64,000 nt of DNA from Nilaparvata lugens. Its lineage: Eukaryota > Arthropoda > Insecta > Hemiptera > Delphacidae. Shown piece after piece: positions 22,201 through 32,515 of this stretch. The stretch's first letter is position 1; each line of letters begins with the position of its first letter. The stretch covers positions 45,712,573-45,776,572 of the forward strand of contig NC_052507.1 in NCBI RefSeq assembly GCF_014356525.2, in the 5' to 3' direction. A program made the position numbers and the translations under genes. The notes beneath the pieces were generated by a model. It made no database searches and was not told where the DNA came from. It saw only the letters and a list, made by a program, of their open reading frames with translations.

Positions 22201-23039
22201 TCTTTATAGTTAGCATCGTGTTCATCATTGCTTGATTGAGACTCTTCAACATTACAAATTAATGTGTTCTTATATAATGTTAAATCTTCATTGGTTACAT
22301 TTGTTACTTTAGTCAAACACATACCATTCATTACTTTAGAAAGACTTCGGGCTATTAAAATTCCATGAACTTTGACTGTTACAGGCTCTGTTATTATTAC
22401 TTTGTTTTCTAATTCATTTTTCAATTCTTTATTGTTTTTTCCCAATTTGATTTGTACTATTCTCTCCGACCTAGCAGGTATTGTGAGATTGGTTCTACAA
22501 TACGCATTAACATGAACTGTCGATTCTGAGGGTAATTTTGAAGTTATCGGTTTTGATTGGATATAATTTTCTTCTATCTTTGAATTTGTAAAATCTGTTT
22601 GAGTACTTCCTTCACTTTTCATACTTATAGTTTTTGATTGAGTATTTTCTTCTTCAACCTTCATATAGCCACTCTTTTTGTAATCTTCATTGGAACTGTT
22701 TCTTTCATAAAGTCGCGCAACTTGCCTTCCCTCCATAAATAATATACTACGATCAAGGTCTATGACTGACTTTTTAATTTTGAGAACATCATATCCCAGT
22801 ATTGCAATATAGGTGTCTGGTAAGTCAACTACTATTAAGTCGCATTTTACCTCCATCCCATTCAGTTTTATAACTTGCCTCACTGTCCCATGCACTCGCA
22901 TAAGGGCTCCAGCGATGCCTCTAATTAGGATGTTGCTTGGAGTGATTGTGCCAGTTACGATTTGTCTTGTGATAAGGGATACTTGTGCTCCCGTATCAAC
23001 TACAATCTTTCCTTCCACTCCTCCAATACTACCATCCAC
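19275..23039 (-). CDS. Gypsy element 1 Pol polyprotein (protease, RT, RNase H, integrase)
   Basis: The 1254-codon frame encodes all retrotransposition enzymes. In order: retropepsin with DTGA at residues 15-18; reverse transcriptase with YMDD at about 503-506; RNase H (LSTDASNFAIG, about 640 on); integrase zinc domain (HHDLPSAGH, then CEEC, about 830-880). The integrase core follows (DILGPL, TDQGTNF, GRTERVHR), with 35 residues between the last Asp and the Glu. The C-terminus is a highly acidic Glu/Asp tail ending in a basic patch. The first codon of the clean frame is GTG. The same frame stays open back to 23213, overlapping the end of gag in the -1 frame, so expression as a Gag-Pol fusion is more likely than independent initiation. 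No env is present. Confidence 0.96.
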   Translation of the reverse strand: MDGSIGGVEGKIVVDTGAQVSLITRQIVTGTITPSNILIRGIAGALMRVHGTVRQVIKLNGMEVKCDLIVVDLPDTYIAILGYDVLKIKKSVIDLDRSILFMEGRQVARLYERNSSNEDYKKSGYMKVEEENTQSKTISMKSEGSTQTDFTNSKIEENYIQSKPITSKLPSESTVHVNAYCRTNLTIPARSERIVQIKLGKNNKELKNELENKVIITEPVTVKVHGILIARSLSKVMNGMCLTKVTNVTNEDLTLYKNTLICNVEESQSSNDEHDANYKEVKLTRNRTEEFAAKLEGKLSHLDNEERIKMRNILCKYIDIFSLEGIENLGCTSTVEHKINTGDHPPINKRPYRVPHSQRDVLKKLIQEQLDKGIIVTSSSPWSAPVVIVPKKPGPDGVITYRMCIDFREINKITVPEVWPLPDIHETLDSLGGSKYFTALDMNSGFFQIKMHPESQEKTAFSTPDGHYEYTRMPMGLINSPAVFQRLVDSTLLGLKGKACLPYMDDILIFSPTIDQHTEDIAEVLDRFREVNLSVQLKKCQIAKPEISFLGHIVNRDGIKPCPKKIEAIKEFPRPKNEKEIRGFVGLCSYYRRHVPKFAEIAKPLTKLTKKNQHFDWNEECETAFQKLKEKLITEPLLIYPDFSKAFILSTDASNFAIGSILAQEINGVEHVIAYASRQLNSAEQNYSVTERELLAVVWAVKYFRCYLYGRSFTLYTDHSAIKWLLSLKDPSSRLTRWALKLAEYDYKVIHKPGVKHSNADCLSRVIYKNTVENLPLLDLEIIREKQRADEECQRLREYPSFKLSPEGIIHFKKHDKKLIVIPRSLREKVIRLHHDLPSAGHGGIKKTIVRIQEKFYWPKMKNDVTNFIRACEECSKRTDYGKSKAPLGEFKEVTEFGYRLSCDILGPLPLSKSRNRYILTVIDHFTRYGDFIALPDQTAETIAQALIQRVITRIGVPMELITDQGTNFTSDLMKSMCKLLGIRKLQTTAYHPMSNGRTERVHRTIPKMLSHYVNKNQDDWDELLPIVNMAYNSQEHESIGYTPYEMVFGKKMRTPLEANLTLTEDTEIYSNYIEDLRSRLQTIKEMSVECQEKARKTQKKQYDKKSKTSEYRVGQKVYLYVPQIRRKRVKKLSKLWRGPYRIVEIKSKLNVVLRVRGKNVVVHVNRIKPALYYEQAANEVREGNEPEEEEEEDEEQIEVNEENEEEQDEDDDDNNDEVREEEAYDENESDNDANSKHKRKRKKPRRYNDYVVY

Positions 23040-23137
23040 AACTAGTTCTTCGGCACTATTTTGGCATAATGTAGTTACAATTTTGGGCTTACTTCGTCTC
23101 GCCTGTCCAGACCTATTACAAAACTGATCTGAATTTA

Positions 23138-24223
23138 CTAATGTTTGGGGTTCCCAACGGCGGTCTTGAGCTCCCCGTTGTCGTTTAACAACTTCTCTTG
23201 ATCTTTTCGGTTGTCATTTATCTTTTTCCCACTTCCCCAACAATTGTGTGCAAGATGTCCTCGCTTGTTGCAATTGTTACAAATTTTATCTGCGGAATAT
23301 TGTTTCATTCTACATTCAGTTTCTAGATGACCCTTTTTCTTACAAAAGTTACAAACTCTAATGCCCACTTGTTGGGTGTCAGTGTGTACAACTCTCTTCC
23401 TACAATGTCTAGCGATGTGTCCAATCTTCCCACAGTTATAACAATTTTTTTGAGTTATTGTGCTAAATACTTTTCTAGATGGCTCCTGTTCATTTTGGAA
23501 GGGTTTTCTATCTAGGTTGGAAATCGCTATGGCTGTTGTTACTGCTTCTTTAAAGGATGTTGGGAATTTGATTCGAGTTTGTTTCCCTATTTCGCCAAGT
23601 AATCCTCTTAGGAATGACTCCATGGCTCTCCTATCAGCTTCTTCCCTTAGTATTTTATTAGCTTCATCACTTGCTGTTACTCTAATCGTCTTCCTACTAA
23701 TGTTCATGACTCGGTCTGCATATTTTTCAATTGACTCTCCTTTATTTTGTTGGATTGATGCCAATTGCTCATAGTAATAGCGACTTGGTAGGCTATCACC
23801 AAAACGCTCAACCAAAGCTGCTCTAATTTCAGCTGCAGATTTTGCATTCCTACACCTATCATCTGACTTGAAAAACAATAATGCACTTCCGGTAAGTTTT
23901 AATCTGATAATTTGTGTCTTTTGAAATTCTGACCAGCCACACAAGTGAGAGATTCCATCAACAGTGTCAAGAAAAGAATGGATTTGATCTGACTGCTCTC
24001 CATCGAATGTTGGAATACTGCTAACTAGATCGAAATTTGGTTTGACATTTTGCTCAGGGGGTGTAACAAGTTCTACATCTACTAAATTTGTATCTGTTCT
24101 ATTTAGGTCTCTGTTAACAGTTTCGTTTAGTGTGATACTAAGTTGATTTAATCTAGCTGATAGCGCTTCAAAAGCAGCTTGAACTTCTACTTCCTGCCCT
24201 TCAAAATTAACTCTCTCAGCCAT
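23138..24223 (-). CDS. Gypsy element 1 Gag with three CCHC zinc knuckles
   Basis: 361 codons beginning MAERVNFEGQ. The N-terminal two thirds resemble a retrotransposon capsid (IPTFDGEQSDQIHSFLDTV, then FKSDDRCRNA and VERFGDSLPSRYYYEQL). Three zinc knuckles follow at about residues 262-329: CYNCGKIGHIARHC, CNFCKKKGHLETEC and CNNCNKRGHLAHNC. It should form the particle and package element RNA. It precedes pol and overlaps the pol open frame by about 75 bases. I see no amino-acid difference from the gag at 30335-31420. Confidence 0.95.
   Translation of the reverse strand: MAERVNFEGQEVEVQAAFEALSARLNQLSITLNETVNRDLNRTDTNLVDVELVTPPEQNVKPNFDLVSSIPTFDGEQSDQIHSFLDTVDGISHLCGWSEFQKTQIIRLKLTGSALLFFKSDDRCRNAKSAAEIRAALVERFGDSLPSRYYYEQLASIQQNKGESIEKYADRVMNISRKTIRVTASDEANKILREEADRRAMESFLRGLLGEIGKQTRIKFPTSFKEAVTTAIAISNLDRKPFQNEQEPSRKVFSTITQKNCYNCGKIGHIARHCRKRVVHTDTQQVGIRVCNFCKKKGHLETECRMKQYSADKICNNCNKRGHLAHNCWGSGKKINDNRKDQEKLLNDNGELKTAVGNPKH
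23183..23189 (-). promoter_or_regulatory. Putative -1 ribosomal frameshift site GTTAAAC (element 1)
   Basis: On the minus strand GTTAAAC sits in register G-TTA-AAC in the gag frame, about 45 bases before the gag stop, inside the region where the -1 (pol) frame is open. GUUAAAC is an established slippery heptamer in some RNA viruses. Its use here is inferred. Confidence 0.55.
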
Positions 24224-24820
24224 TTTAAATTTTTATAATTAACCTTTCATTTGCATAAATAAATAACTCTCATAAAACAATAAATTTAATCTATCAGCTT
24301 TGTGTGACCTAGATAATTTCCTGAAATCTTTTCATCTTAAATTATTTTATAATAAACAATATTGATATCTGACCTGATCGATTCAGCATAAATGAACATT
24401 AATAATTTGATATGAGCTCTAAATAAACGAATGTAGACCTATCATAAAATGAATTCATCGGGAAGTCTATCTCCAACATAAACGCCACATAAATATTCGA
24501 TAAATATATAAATAATAACAATAATATTTTCAATATAGAAAGAGCTGTATAAATTGCTCACCAAATTTAATTGATGTCTTCATCTCCATTGTAGAATGCC
24601 GCAAACGTTGCCCCAGTAGTAGATCCATGTTATTACAGTTGTCATCCGCCGAACAGCTGGTAGAATGACAGCACCAGTCTCTATGGAGTCGTGTAGCCTG
24701 AAGAGCGATGAACCTGGTGACGTATTCGCCAACACCCAAAAGTTGGAGGAAGCCCACGTCACACCTCTGCCAATCCCCACCTCAACGTTTCGCTGGTTCG
24801 CTGCCCGCGTTCTGCTGACT
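24224..24820 (-). other. Gypsy element 1 leader, truncated
   Basis: Untranslated sequence between the middle LTR and gag. Relative to element 2 about 510 bases next to the LTR are missing, including the primer-binding site and the last ~19 bases of the LTR. The junction (GACTCATGACAG) shares CA between the two parents. Confidence 0.85.
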
Positions 24821-25204
24821 CATGACAGTGCTCTCCAGTAGAGCTGCCACCACCAGGTTTTTTGGGTCCTGGGCCCTGCTACTTTTATAGGATAATATTA
24901 TTAAATAAATACGCAAATTCACCAAAACAATCTCACTCTATTGAAAAAATCCCATAACAAACATCTATACTCTCTCTCTCTAAACATAATCACTCCTCAA
25001 TCACATTACTAAAAACTACATCTCACTATCTCAAGCACAACCTTCCTCTAGCGCGTCTCGGAACGTTCTCCCTCTAGTTTCGCCTCTACGCGGTCATCAC
25101 TCTCTCAGCTCACCAGTTCAAAAGTCCAATTTGGTGGCCTGAGTGATGACTCCGCTATTCTAATAATTAATATCCTATGAGAGCGGGGTGTTTGAATTGT
25201 TACA
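24821..25204 (-). repeat. Middle LTR, shared and truncated
   Basis: 384 bases. It acts as the 3' LTR of element 2 and lies where the 5' LTR of element 1 should be. It lacks the 19 end bases (TGTGGCGTGCGTGGCGAG side) present in the other two. Its sequence is closest to the right LTR. Confidence 0.92.
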
Positions 25205-26471
25205 TCACCCCTCCGCATGAAAAAGATGTGGCATATACAATTACTGGCACATCTTTAAACTAAGTTGAAATCAAATAAAATTTAAATCTTGACAATATCG
25301 TTAAATATAGTTGATACATTTCCATATTCATTACATTTTAAAAATTTATATAATAAAATTCAAGGAGAGAGAGTATCATACTTATACATTTGAATGATGA
25401 ATCTAGTCTAATTTTACAAACAATAAATTATTGGCACAGAGCAAAGCAGAGTCCATCTTAACACATTAGGCTACCATAAAGTTCTCCCACATAAAGTTTT
25501 AAATTTCTAATCATTATAGTCCCCACCACACATTGGTCACTTTTGAACACCCAGCGATTTTGAAACTGTTGAGTTGACTCTTAGGCAGTGTCGTTGCCGA
25601 ATGTTGTCTCCTGCATTATCTTCTCGAGGTGACCGCCTCCTTCAACTCGGATGGTGGTGTGCCTGTGGCTCTGTTGCTCTGGCCTCTCTGTCCGTTCGCA
25701 AAAGGCACTCCTGCGAGACAACACAAAACTACGACCAGTATCAAGCTTATACTTATTATACATATTATTAAATACAGCAATAAATTGTCAATTTTCTATT
25801 ACACTAAACATAAATTATTCTCATGTTTCAATATATTAGATTTTCCTAAGTCAATGCTGATGACTTTATTGAATAAAGTAGGCTTCTTCATACTTATAAT
25901 ATCTTACTTTCAAAACTATTTTCATCTCCTAAATTAATTTTAATATATAATAATAGCATAAGGTATAAATATACTACAAGTTTTCATAGTTCCTTTGGTG
26001 TGAATTAAAGCAAGACATGAAAATTCTTCAATAATAGAATATTATGCATTTCGTTTTCATTCACAAAATTAGTGAATCAAAGTTTCATTATTGGTTTTCC
26101 CATGGACATGTTTAGTTTTTTATTATTAGTTTCAATCACACAAATCATTCTTCCACAATCATCAACATTCACTGGCCATCACTTTCACACTCCATACTTA
26201 CTCAACATACTAATCATTCACACCTTGTTTTAGTTCTTTATTTTTGTTCCTGTCTCAAGTAAACTTGCTTTAATTCTTTCTCACCAACATTTAAAGTTAT
26301 CATCTTGAAGTAATACAAAATAAATATCCATAATAAAAATAAACTTCGACATATATAAACTTCCTACTGAATATTATAATTGAATAAATAAATGAATAAT
26401 CTATCGTATGGGGTCATTCTTTTACATTTAATATACAATATATATTTATATCTCAATAATCATGGACATAA
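25205..26471 (-). other. Gypsy element 2: 3' non-coding region
   Basis: Equivalent to 18024-19274, including the polypurine tract beside the LTR, with an extra GGATGGTGGTGTGCCTG segment near 25650. Confidence 0.75.
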
Positions 26472-29400
26472 TCAATACACTACATAATCGTTATATCTTC
26501 TTGGTTTTTTCCTTTTTCTCTTGTGTTTCGAGTTTGCATCGTTATCTGATTCATTTTCATCATATGCTTCCTCTTCTCTTACTTCGTCATTGTTATCGTC
26601 GTCGTCTTCATCTTGCTCTTCTTCGTTTTCCTCATTGACTTCTATTTGTTCTTCATCTTCCTCCTCTTCTTCTTCTGGCTCGTTTCCTTCTCTAACTTCA
26701 TTTGCAGCTTGCTCATAGTACAACGCTGGTTTTATTCTGTTTACATGTACAACTACGTTCTTTCCTCTTACTCTCAATACTACATTCAGTTTCGATTTAA
26801 TTTCTACAATTCGATACGGTCCTCTCCATAGCTTTGACAATTTCTTCACTCTCTTTCTTTTAATTTGTGGTACATAAAGATAAACTTTTTGTCCTACACG
26901 ATATTCACTTGTTTTAGACTTTTTGTCGTACTGCTTCTTCTGCGTTTTCCTTGCCTTCTCTTGGCACTCAACTGACATTTCTTTTATAGTTTGTAGTCTA
27001 CTTCTAAGATCTTCTATATAATTCGAATAAATCTCTGTATCTTCAGTTAATGTGAGATCAGCTTCAAGCGGTGTTCTCATTTTCTTTCCGAATACCATCT
27101 CATAAGGTGTGTATCCAATTGATTCGTGCTCTTGCGAATTGTATGCCATATTCACCATGGGAAGCAACTCATCCCAGTCATCTTGATTTTTGTTGACATA
27201 ATGACTCAACATTTTTGGTATAGTTCTGTGAACTCTTTCCGTTCTACCATTACTCATTGGGTGATAAGCTGTTGTTTGTAATTTTCTTATTCCTAGAAGT
27301 TTGCACATCGATTTCATCAGATCAGACGTGAAATTAGTTCCTTGATCAGTAATTAATTCCATTGGTACGCCGATTCTTGTTATCACTCTCTGTATTAGTG
27401 CTTGTGCAATAGTCTCAGCAGTTTGATCCGGTAGGGCGATAAAATCCCCATATCTAGTAAAATGATCAATTACTGTTAGGATGTATCTGTTTCTTGACTT
27501 TGATAACGGAAGTGGACCTAGAATATCACATGACAGTCTGTATCCAAACTCGGTCACTTCTTTAAATTCTCCTAAGGGTGCTTTCGATTTTCCGTAATCT
27601 GTTCTTTTACTACATTCTTCACACGCTCTTATAAAATTAGTTACATCATTCTTCATTTTAGGCCAATAAAACTTTTCTTGAATTCTTACAATTGTTTTCT
27701 TAATGCCCCCATGACCGGCAGAAGGAAGATCATGGTGGAGACGAATAACTTTCTCTCGAAGGCTTCTTGGTATAACAATCAACTTCTTATCATGTTTCTT
27801 GAAGTGAATGATCCCTTCTGGACTCAATTTGAAACTAGGATACTCTCGAAGGCGCTGACACTCTTCGTCTGCTCTCTGCTTCTCTCTTATGATTTCCAAG
27901 TCTAACAGTGGAAGATTCTCAACTGTATTCTTGTATATAACTCTGCTTAAGCAGTCTGCATTTGAGTGTTTAACACCAGGCTTGTGAATTACTTTATAAT
28001 CGTACTCAGCTAACTTCAAAGCCCATCTGGTTAGTCTACTTGATGGATCTTTCAGTGATAAAAGCCACTTGATAGCACTATGATCAGTATATAAAGTGAA
28101 TGATCGACCATAGAGGTAACATCTAAAATATTTAACAGCCCACACAACTGCTAATAGCTCTCGCTCTGTTACACTGTAATTTTGTTCAGCTGAATTGAGT
28201 TGTCTAGATGCATATGCAATAACATGTTCAACTCCATTGATTTCCTGAGCTAAAATTGATCCAATTGCGAAATTACTGGCATCTGTGCTAAGAATAAATG
28301 CTTTTGAGAAATCTGGATAAATAAGTAGCGGTTCTGTGATTAGTTTTTCTTTCAACTTTTGAAAAGCGGTTTCACATTCTTCATTCCAGTCAAAATGTTG
28401 ATTCTTTTTAGTTAATTTTGTAAGCGGTTTGGCGATTTCGGCGAATTTTGGAACATGTCTTCTGTAATAACTGCATAAACCTACAAAACCACGGATTTCT
28501 TTTTCATTTTTAGGTCGAGGAAACTCTTTGATTGCTTCAATTTTCTTAGGACATGGCTTGATTCCATCCCTGTTGACTATGTGACCTAGAAAACTTATTT
28601 CTGGCTTAGCAATTTGACATTTTTTCAATTGAACACTCAAATTGACTTCTCTAAATCTATCCAATACTTCGGCAATATCTTCAGTGTGCTGATCTATTGT
28701 AGGGCTAAATATTAAAATATCATCCATGTACGGTAAGCATGCTTTTCCTTTCAATCCTAACAAGGTAGAATCTACAAGTCTTTGAAACACTGCTGGTGAA
28801 TTGATAAGTCCCATTGGCATTCTTGTATATTCATAATGTCCATCAGGAGTACTGAAAGCAGTTTTTTCTTGACTCTCAGGGTGCATTTTGATTTGGAAGA
28901 ATCCAGAATTCATATCAAGTGCTGTGAAATATTTGCTACCTCCTAATGAATCTAATGTCTCGTGGATATCAGGTAAAGGCCATACTTCTGGAACTGTAAT
29001 TTTGTTAATTTCTCTAAAATCAATACACATTCTGTATGTAATAACACCATCAGGACCTGGTTTTTTCGGAACAATAACAACTGGTGCTGACCAAGGTGAT
29101 GAACTGGTCACAATGATTCCTTTGTCTAGCTGTTCCTGAATAAGTTTCTTCAAAACATCTCTCTGTGAATGTGGTACCCTGTACGGTCTTTTATTAATAG
29201 GGGGGTGATCACCAGTATTAATTTTGTGTTCTACTGTTGATGTGCAGCCTAAATTCTCAATTCCTTCAAGACTAAAAATGTCAATATATTTGCAAAGTAT
29301 ATTTCTCATCTTAATTCTCTCTTCATTATCCAAATGACTCAACTTTCCTTCTAATTTAGCTGCAAACTCCTCTGTTCTGTTTCTAGTTAGCTTCACTTCT

Positions 29401-30236
29401 TTATAGTTAGCATCGTGTTCATCATTGCTTGATTGAGACTCTTCAACATTACAAATTAATGTGTTCTTATATAATGTTAAATCTTCATTGGTTACATTTG
29501 TTACTTTAGTCCAACACATACCATTCATTACTTTAGAAAGACTTCGGGCTATTAAAATTCCATGAACTTTGACTGTTACAGGCTCTGTTATTATTACTTT
29601 GTTTTCTAATTCATTTTTCAATTCTTTATTGTTTTTTCCCAATTTGATTTGTACTATTCTCTCCGACCTAGCAGGTATTGTGAGATTGGTTCTACAATAC
29701 GCATTAACATGAACTGTCGATTCTGAGGGTAATTTTGAAGTTATCGGTTTTGATTGGATATAATTTTCTTCTATCTTTGAATTTGTAAAATCTGTTTGAG
29801 TACTTCCTTCACTTTTCATACTTATAGTTTTTGATTGAGTATTTTCTTCTTCAACCTTCATATAGCCACTCTTTTTGTAATCTTCATTGGAACTGTTTCT
29901 TTCATAAAGTCGCGCAACTTGCCTTCCCTCCATAAATAATATACTACGATCAAGGTCTATGACTGACTTTTTAATTTTGAGAACATCATATCCCAGTATT
30001 GCAATATAGGTGTCTGGTAAGTCAACTACTATTAAGTCGCATTTTACCTCCATCCCATTCAGTTTTATAACTTGCCTCACTGTCCCATGCACTCGCATAA
30101 GGGCTCCAGCGATGCCTCTAATTAGGATGTTGCTTGGAGTGATTGTGCCAGTTACGATTTGTCTTGTGATAAGGGATACTTGTGCTCCCGTATCAACTAC
30201 AATCTTTCCTTCCACTCCTCCAATACTACCATCCAC
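26472..30236 (-). CDS. Gypsy element 2 Pol polyprotein
   Basis: 1254 codons with the same domain order as the pol at 19275: retropepsin DTGA, RT YMDD, RNase H, HHCC zinc domain, D-D-35-E integrase core and acidic tail. I find four residue differences: Leu to Trp in the MCLTKV region, Ile to Met in LPIVN, Asn to Asp in EANLT, and Arg to Lys in QIRRKR. All catalytic motifs are present. This element also keeps a full 5' leader and two LTRs, so it is the better candidate for an active copy. Confidence 0.96.
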   Translation of the reverse strand: MDGSIGGVEGKIVVDTGAQVSLITRQIVTGTITPSNILIRGIAGALMRVHGTVRQVIKLNGMEVKCDLIVVDLPDTYIAILGYDVLKIKKSVIDLDRSILFMEGRQVARLYERNSSNEDYKKSGYMKVEEENTQSKTISMKSEGSTQTDFTNSKIEENYIQSKPITSKLPSESTVHVNAYCRTNLTIPARSERIVQIKLGKNNKELKNELENKVIITEPVTVKVHGILIARSLSKVMNGMCWTKVTNVTNEDLTLYKNTLICNVEESQSSNDEHDANYKEVKLTRNRTEEFAAKLEGKLSHLDNEERIKMRNILCKYIDIFSLEGIENLGCTSTVEHKINTGDHPPINKRPYRVPHSQRDVLKKLIQEQLDKGIIVTSSSPWSAPVVIVPKKPGPDGVITYRMCIDFREINKITVPEVWPLPDIHETLDSLGGSKYFTALDMNSGFFQIKMHPESQEKTAFSTPDGHYEYTRMPMGLINSPAVFQRLVDSTLLGLKGKACLPYMDDILIFSPTIDQHTEDIAEVLDRFREVNLSVQLKKCQIAKPEISFLGHIVNRDGIKPCPKKIEAIKEFPRPKNEKEIRGFVGLCSYYRRHVPKFAEIAKPLTKLTKKNQHFDWNEECETAFQKLKEKLITEPLLIYPDFSKAFILSTDASNFAIGSILAQEINGVEHVIAYASRQLNSAEQNYSVTERELLAVVWAVKYFRCYLYGRSFTLYTDHSAIKWLLSLKDPSSRLTRWALKLAEYDYKVIHKPGVKHSNADCLSRVIYKNTVENLPLLDLEIIREKQRADEECQRLREYPSFKLSPEGIIHFKKHDKKLIVIPRSLREKVIRLHHDLPSAGHGGIKKTIVRIQEKFYWPKMKNDVTNFIRACEECSKRTDYGKSKAPLGEFKEVTEFGYRLSCDILGPLPLSKSRNRYILTVIDHFTRYGDFIALPDQTAETIAQALIQRVITRIGVPMELITDQGTNFTSDLMKSMCKLLGIRKLQTTAYHPMSNGRTERVHRTIPKMLSHYVNKNQDDWDELLPMVNMAYNSQEHESIGYTPYEMVFGKKMRTPLEADLTLTEDTEIYSNYIEDLRSRLQTIKEMSVECQEKARKTQKKQYDKKSKTSEYRVGQKVYLYVPQIKRKRVKKLSKLWRGPYRIVEIKSKLNVVLRVRGKNVVVHVNRIKPALYYEQAANEVREGNEPEEEEEEDEEQIEVNEENEEEQDEDDDDNNDEVREEEAYDENESDNDANSKHKRKRKKPRRYNDYVVY

Positions 30237-30334
30237 AACTAGTTCTTCGGCACTATTTTGGCATAATGTAGTTACAATTTTGGGCTTACTTCGTCTCGCC
30301 TGTCCAGACCTATTACAAAACTGATCTGAATTTA

Positions 30335-31420
30335 CTAATGTTTGGGGTTCCCAACGGCGGTCTTGAGCTCCCCGTTGTCGTTTAACAACTTCTCTTGATC
30401 TTTTCGGTTGTCATTTATCTTTTTCCCACTTCCCCAACAATTGTGTGCAAGATGTCCTCGCTTGTTGCAATTGTTACAAATTTTATCTGCGGAATATTGT
30501 TTCATTCTACATTCAGTTTCTAGATGACCCTTTTTCTTACAAAAGTTACAAACTCTAATGCCCACTTGTTGGGTGTCAGTGTGTACAACTCTCTTCCTAC
30601 AATGTCTAGCGATGTGTCCAATCTTCCCACAGTTATAACAATTTTTTTGAGTTATTGTGCTAAATACTTTTCTAGATGGCTCCTGTTCATTTTGGAAGGG
30701 TTTTCTATCTAGGTTGGAAATCGCTATGGCTGTTGTTACTGCTTCTTTAAAGGATGTTGGGAATTTGATTCGAGTTTGTTTCCCTATTTCGCCAAGTAAT
30801 CCTCTTAGGAATGACTCCATGGCTCTCCTATCAGCTTCTTCCCTTAGTATTTTATTAGCTTCATCACTTGCTGTTACTCTAATCGTCTTCCTACTAATGT
30901 TCATGACTCGGTCTGCATATTTTTCAATTGACTCTCCTTTATTTTGTTGGATTGATGCCAATTGCTCATAGTAATAGCGACTTGGTAGGCTATCACCAAA
31001 ACGCTCAACCAAAGCTGCTCTAATTTCAGCTGCAGATTTTGCATTCCTACACCTATCATCTGACTTGAAAAACAATAATGCACTTCCGGTAAGTTTTAAT
31101 CTGATAATTTGTGTCTTTTGAAATTCTGACCAGCCACACAAGTGAGAGATTCCATCAACAGTGTCAAGAAAAGAATGGATTTGATCTGACTGCTCTCCAT
31201 CGAATGTTGGAATACTGCTAACTAGATCGAAATTTGGTTTGACATTTTGCTCAGGGGGTGTAACAAGTTCTACATCTACTAAATTTGTATCTGTTCTATT
31301 TAGGTCTCTGTTAACAGTTTCGTTTAGTGTGATACTAAGTTGATTTAATCTAGCTGATAGCGCTTCAAAAGCAGCTTGAACTTCTACTTCCTGCCCTTCA
31401 AAATTAACTCTCTCAGCCAT
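30335..31420 (-). CDS. Gypsy element 2 Gag
   Basis: 361 codons, with a capsid-like N-terminal part and three CCHC knuckles; translated sequence identical to the gag at 23138 as far as I can compare. It starts 1.1 kb downstream of the right LTR in element orientation, and its end overlaps the -1 open frame of pol. Confidence 0.95.
   Translation of the reverse strand: MAERVNFEGQEVEVQAAFEALSARLNQLSITLNETVNRDLNRTDTNLVDVELVTPPEQNVKPNFDLVSSIPTFDGEQSDQIHSFLDTVDGISHLCGWSEFQKTQIIRLKLTGSALLFFKSDDRCRNAKSAAEIRAALVERFGDSLPSRYYYEQLASIQQNKGESIEKYADRVMNISRKTIRVTASDEANKILREEADRRAMESFLRGLLGEIGKQTRIKFPTSFKEAVTTAIAISNLDRKPFQNEQEPSRKVFSTITQKNCYNCGKIGHIARHCRKRVVHTDTQQVGIRVCNFCKKKGHLETECRMKQYSADKICNNCNKRGHLAHNCWGSGKKINDNRKDQEKLLNDNGELKTAVGNPKH
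30380..30386 (-). promoter_or_regulatory. Putative -1 ribosomal frameshift site GTTAAAC (element 2)
   Basis: Same heptamer, register and distance from the gag stop as in element 1. Confidence 0.55.
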
Positions 31421-32515
31421 TTTAAATTTTTATAATTAACCTTTCATTTGCATAAATAAATAACTCTCATAAAACAATAAATTTAATCTATCAGCTTTGT
31501 GTGACCTAGATAATTTCCTGAAATCTTTTCATCTTAAATTATTTTATAATAAACAATATTGATATCTGACCTGATCGATTCAGCATAAATGAACATTAAT
31601 AATTTGATATGAGCTCTAAATAAACGAATGTAGACCTATCATAAAATGAATTCATCGGGAAGTCTATCTCCAACATAAACGCCACATAAATATTCGATAA
31701 ATATATAAATAATAACAATAATATTTTCAATATAGAAAGAGCTGTATAAATTGCTCACCAAATTTAATTGATGTCTTCATCTCCATTGTAGAATGCCGCA
31801 AACGTTGCCCCAGTAGTAGATCCATGTTATTACAGTTGTCATCCGCCGAACAGCTGGTAGAATGACAGCGACAGTCTCTATGGAGTCGTGTAGCCTGAAG
31901 AGCGATGAACCTGGTGACGTATTCGCCAACACCCAAAAGTTGGAGGAAGCCCACGTCACACCTCTGCCAATCCCCACCTCAACGTTTCGCTGGTTCGCTG
32001 CCCGCGTTCTGCTGACTCAGGACACTTCCGCTTTCCAGAGTTCAACAATCGCGCTCGGTTTCATATTTCATCCGAATAATTTTCGAACTCACTGTTCAAC
32101 AGTCTTTAAAATTGAATTTAATAATTTTTTTAGCTGCATCATTTTTGAGACGTCAACGTTATTTAGAAAATATTACTGCACGGATTTGATATATTGAACT
32201 ATGAATTGAAGAAATTTCACCTTTTGTCCGAATTCATGTAGAAATAAATTTATACTGATCATTATTTGGTAGTTAATAAAGTTCTCTTCATCTTCACAAA
32301 CTAACGAAATACATAATACACATAATCAAGAGTTCAACACAATCACGTACACACATTCAAAAACGAATTAAAATTTAGTAACACTTAACAATGAACTTTG
32401 AAACTATCACGGCACCAATTATATTATCTTTCGGAGACAATTTTTACTGTTCTTTCACGGTTGAAATACTTTTAAAAAGTTTTCAGAGTTCGGATCCCAC
32501 CGCCAAGTCACCACT
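31421..32515 (-). other. Gypsy element 2 complete 5' leader with primer-binding site
   Basis: About 1.1 kb from the LTR to gag. Two bases inside the LTR, on the minus strand, the sequence TGGTGACTTGGCGG begins with the TGG typical of tRNA primer sites; slightly further in, GGATCCGAAC looks like a T-arm complement. I could not assign the tRNA. Short plus-strand frames here are incidental. Confidence 0.7.
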
